From positions 14,183,745 to 14,247,744 of the forward strand of contig NC_090254.1 of NCBI RefSeq assembly GCF_037325665.1: 64,000 nucleotides of DNA, given 5' to 3'. Below are positions 63,938 to 64,000 of the stretch, one piece after another. This DNA comes from Littorina saxatilis. Its lineage: Eukaryota; Mollusca; Gastropoda; Littorinimorpha; Littorinidae. The position numbers and the translations under genes were made by a program. The notes beneath the pieces are model-generated. The model was not told where the DNA came from, ran no database searches, and was given only the letters and a program-made list of their open reading frames with translations. Position 1 is the stretch's first letter. Each line of letters opens with the position of its first letter.

Positions 63938-64000
63938 AGTGTGTAACATTTGTTTATGTCAGTATGTGTGTGTCTGTGCGTGCGTGTGTCAGTGTGTGTG

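Overview
The window looks like nuclear DNA of a marine gastropod mollusc or a close lophotrochozoan. Genes are split into small phase-1 exons with GT-AG introns. The intergenic DNA is full of (CT)n, (CA)n and (GT)n tracts. The interspersed repeats (a SINE tail reading GTTGAAAACGACGTTAAAC, and elements rich in AAGGTCA) are of kinds I associate with gastropod sequence. The taxon is inferred from repeats and gene style, not from a marker gene.

Host genes. On the right (45305-63747, + strand) there is a gene I can assemble from start to stop in eight exons. It encodes a type I membrane protein of about 521 residues: signal peptide, two closely related Ig-like domains, a third beta-rich two-exon domain, a further Ig-like domain, a transmembrane helix and a 15-residue tail, followed by AATAAA. 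On the left, on the - strand, are three phase-compatible exons of a secreted fucolectin (FTP)-type lectin: signal peptide (22072-22135), Cys-rich EGF-like linker (11928-12002) and lectin domain (1348-1581). The lectin gene probably continues past the left edge.

Mobile DNA makes up most of the rest, often nested three deep. (1) Two long-TIR DNA transposons share ends CAGGCCCTTCAATCAG and 5-bp target duplications: 4385-9478 and 51521-55829. Their TIRs carry a putative 5' exon with a splice donor. (2) A 7.5-kb element with an 8-bp duplication (27870-35391) has arms that each repeat the first coding exons. (3) There are TIR elements with 5-bp duplications (24796-27201, 46650-47581 and several CAGGG-type MITEs), a TTAA-flanked element (6004-8088), TTA-flanked Harbinger-like MITEs, and Mutator-like elements with 9-bp duplications, one carrying a possible RecQ-helicase fragment. 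(4) Four families of non-autonomous rolling-circle (Helentron-like) elements share one end architecture and insert in T runs. (5) LINE and SINE pieces include a tRNA-SINE and an L2-like LINE that share the same 3' tail.

Because many repeats occur more than once, the window holds its own 'empty sites'. These fix element borders and target duplications without outside data. I see no LTR retrovirus-like or capsid-bearing element, no rRNA, no CRISPR array and no functional tRNA gene.
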